DNA of 6,807 nucleotides from CAYJAD01 sp964370015 (GTDB lineage Bacteria; Desulfobacterota; Desulfovibrionia; Desulfovibrionales; Desulfovibrionaceae): positions 1-6,807 of the forward strand of contig CAYJHD010000100.1 of the NCBI GenBank assembly GCA_964370015.1. The letters run 5' to 3'. The stretch's first letter is position 1; every line of letters starts with the position of its first letter. Shown here in pieces: positions 6,169 through 6,807 of the stretch. The position numbers and the translations under genes are program-made. Under the pieces are notes generated by a model that saw only the letters and a list, made by a program, of their open reading frames with translations, did no database searches and was not told the DNA's origin.

Positions 6169-6807
6169 GATTAAAAATTTGCACGTCTCCATTGGGGAGA
6201 CGCCGGTGCTGCGCGGTATTGATTTAACCATAGAAAGCGGCGAAACCTTTATTTTATTCGGACCCAACGGTTCGGGTAAAACCACCTTACTCATGACGCT
6301 TATGGGTTTTTCACGCTATACGGTGACCCAAGGGCAGATTATTTTTAAAGGTCATGACATTACGCATGCACCCATGTATGAGCGTGCTCGTTTGGGTATG
6401 GGCATGTCTTTTCAGCGTCCTCCCACCATTCATGGTTTACCCACAGGCCACCTTGTGAATTTGTGTGCACGTGGCAGAGAAGTGGACGTTCCAGAGCTTG
6501 CCAAGCGTGTGAATTTTGAAAATTTCTTGGAACGCGATATTAATGCTGGTTTCTCCGGCGGTGAAATTAAGCGTTCGGAGCTTTTACAGCTCATGGCGCA
6601 AAATCCGGATTTGGTGCTCTTTGATGAACCGGAATCTGGTGTGGATCTTGAAAATATGGCACTGGTGGGTAAGACAGCCCGTGCCCTTTTGGACGGTTCT
6701 GCCCATGAAAATTGCAATGCAACCTTGCGTGAGCGCAAAATGAAGCGTACCACCAGTGGTCTTATCATCACTCATACGGGCCATATTTTGGATTATGTGG
6801 TGGCAGA
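6161..6807 (+). CDS. sufC: SufC-like Fe-S cluster assembly ATPase (3' end outside window)
   Basis: The first 215 codons of an ABC-type ATPase; the frame is open to the window edge. SufC works with SufB or SufBD in the cytosol to build Fe-S clusters. Visible motifs: Walker A GPNGSGKT (34-41), Q-loop Gln85 in SFQRPP, signature SGGEIKR (132-138) in the SufC-typical FSGGE context, Walker B LVLFDEP (151-157, catalytic Glu156), D-loop region SGVDLE (159-164) and the switch His205 in IITHTG. The DEPESGVDLE motif and the basic insertion before the switch (RERKMKRTTSG, 190-200) resemble SufC of archaea and anaerobic bacteria, which pair with a single SufB-like protein (SmsCB type), more than Escherichia coli SufC. 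The start ATG 6161 lies inside the upstream gene, preceded by GGAGAAG (6148-6154). A sufB-like gene should follow outside the window. Other ABC ATPases are unlikely given the FSGGE and ITHTG contexts. Confidence 0.9.
   Translation, partial: MLEIKNLHVSIGETPVLRGIDLTIESGETFILFGPNGSGKTTLLMTLMGFSRYTVTQGQIIFKGHDITHAPMYERARLGMGMSFQRPPTIHGLPTGHLVNLCARGREVDVPELAKRVNFENFLERDINAGFSGGEIKRSELLQLMAQNPDLVLFDEPESGVDLENMALVGKTARALLDGSAHENCNATLRERKMKRTTSGLIITHTGHILDYVVA

Noticed and set aside
1..6807. Mobile elements, CRISPR arrays or tRNA/rRNA genes
   Set aside because: No transposase, integrase, spaced direct repeats, terminal repeats or RNA gene signatures were seen in the window.

Overview
The window looks like chromosomal sequence from a deltaproteobacterial sulfate- or sulfite-reducing lineage, most likely Desulfovibrionaceae or a gut-dwelling low/mid-GC relative (the Lawsonia, Bilophila, Mailhella type). 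The assignment rests on three things: a pseudouridine synthase fused to dephospho-CoA kinase, an NlpC/P60 lipoprotein with the two-SH3b layout I associate with Desulfovibrio, and a SufC of the short archaeal/anaerobe type. This is inference from recognised families; no search was run. Base composition looks moderate (by eye, not counted), and all supported genes lie on the + strand.

Layout. Positions 1-262 are non-coding. They hold a very G-rich stretch (25-55) that fits a G-quadruplex motif, overlapping a strong 15+5 bp hairpin (41-91), followed by a T-rich, weakly terminator-like stretch up to about 188. Positions 263-5623 are a tight four-gene run: a MATE-family transporter (263-1648), a DUF2156/LPG_synthase_C acyltransferase-like protein (1651-2547), an NlpC/P60 cell-wall peptidase lipoprotein with SH3b domains (2562-3932), and an RluC/RluD-type pseudouridine synthase fused to CoaE (3932-5623). 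The junctions are 2 nt, 14 nt and a 1-nt stop/start overlap (TAATG), so this is very probably one operon. The first three products act at or near the envelope; the fourth is housekeeping (rRNA modification and the last step of CoA synthesis).

Positions 5624-5844 are a 221-nt gap with several inverted repeats, including a perfect 8-3-8 dyad (5774-5792) just upstream of the next transcription unit. A second operon then starts with a 107-residue protein that I do not recognise (5845-6168). It overlaps by 8 nt the start of a SufC-like Fe-S assembly ATPase (6161 to the window end, incomplete). The overlap suggests that the small protein is made together with, and may act with, the Fe-S assembly machinery.

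Most interesting points: the uncharacterised small protein coupled to sufC with a dyad in front of it; the RluD-CoaE fusion with altered kinase motifs and an acidic tyrosine-rich tail; and the G-quadruplex/hairpin leader at the start of the window. None of these amounts to proof of a new system. The sufC-linked small protein is the best candidate for an undescribed component.
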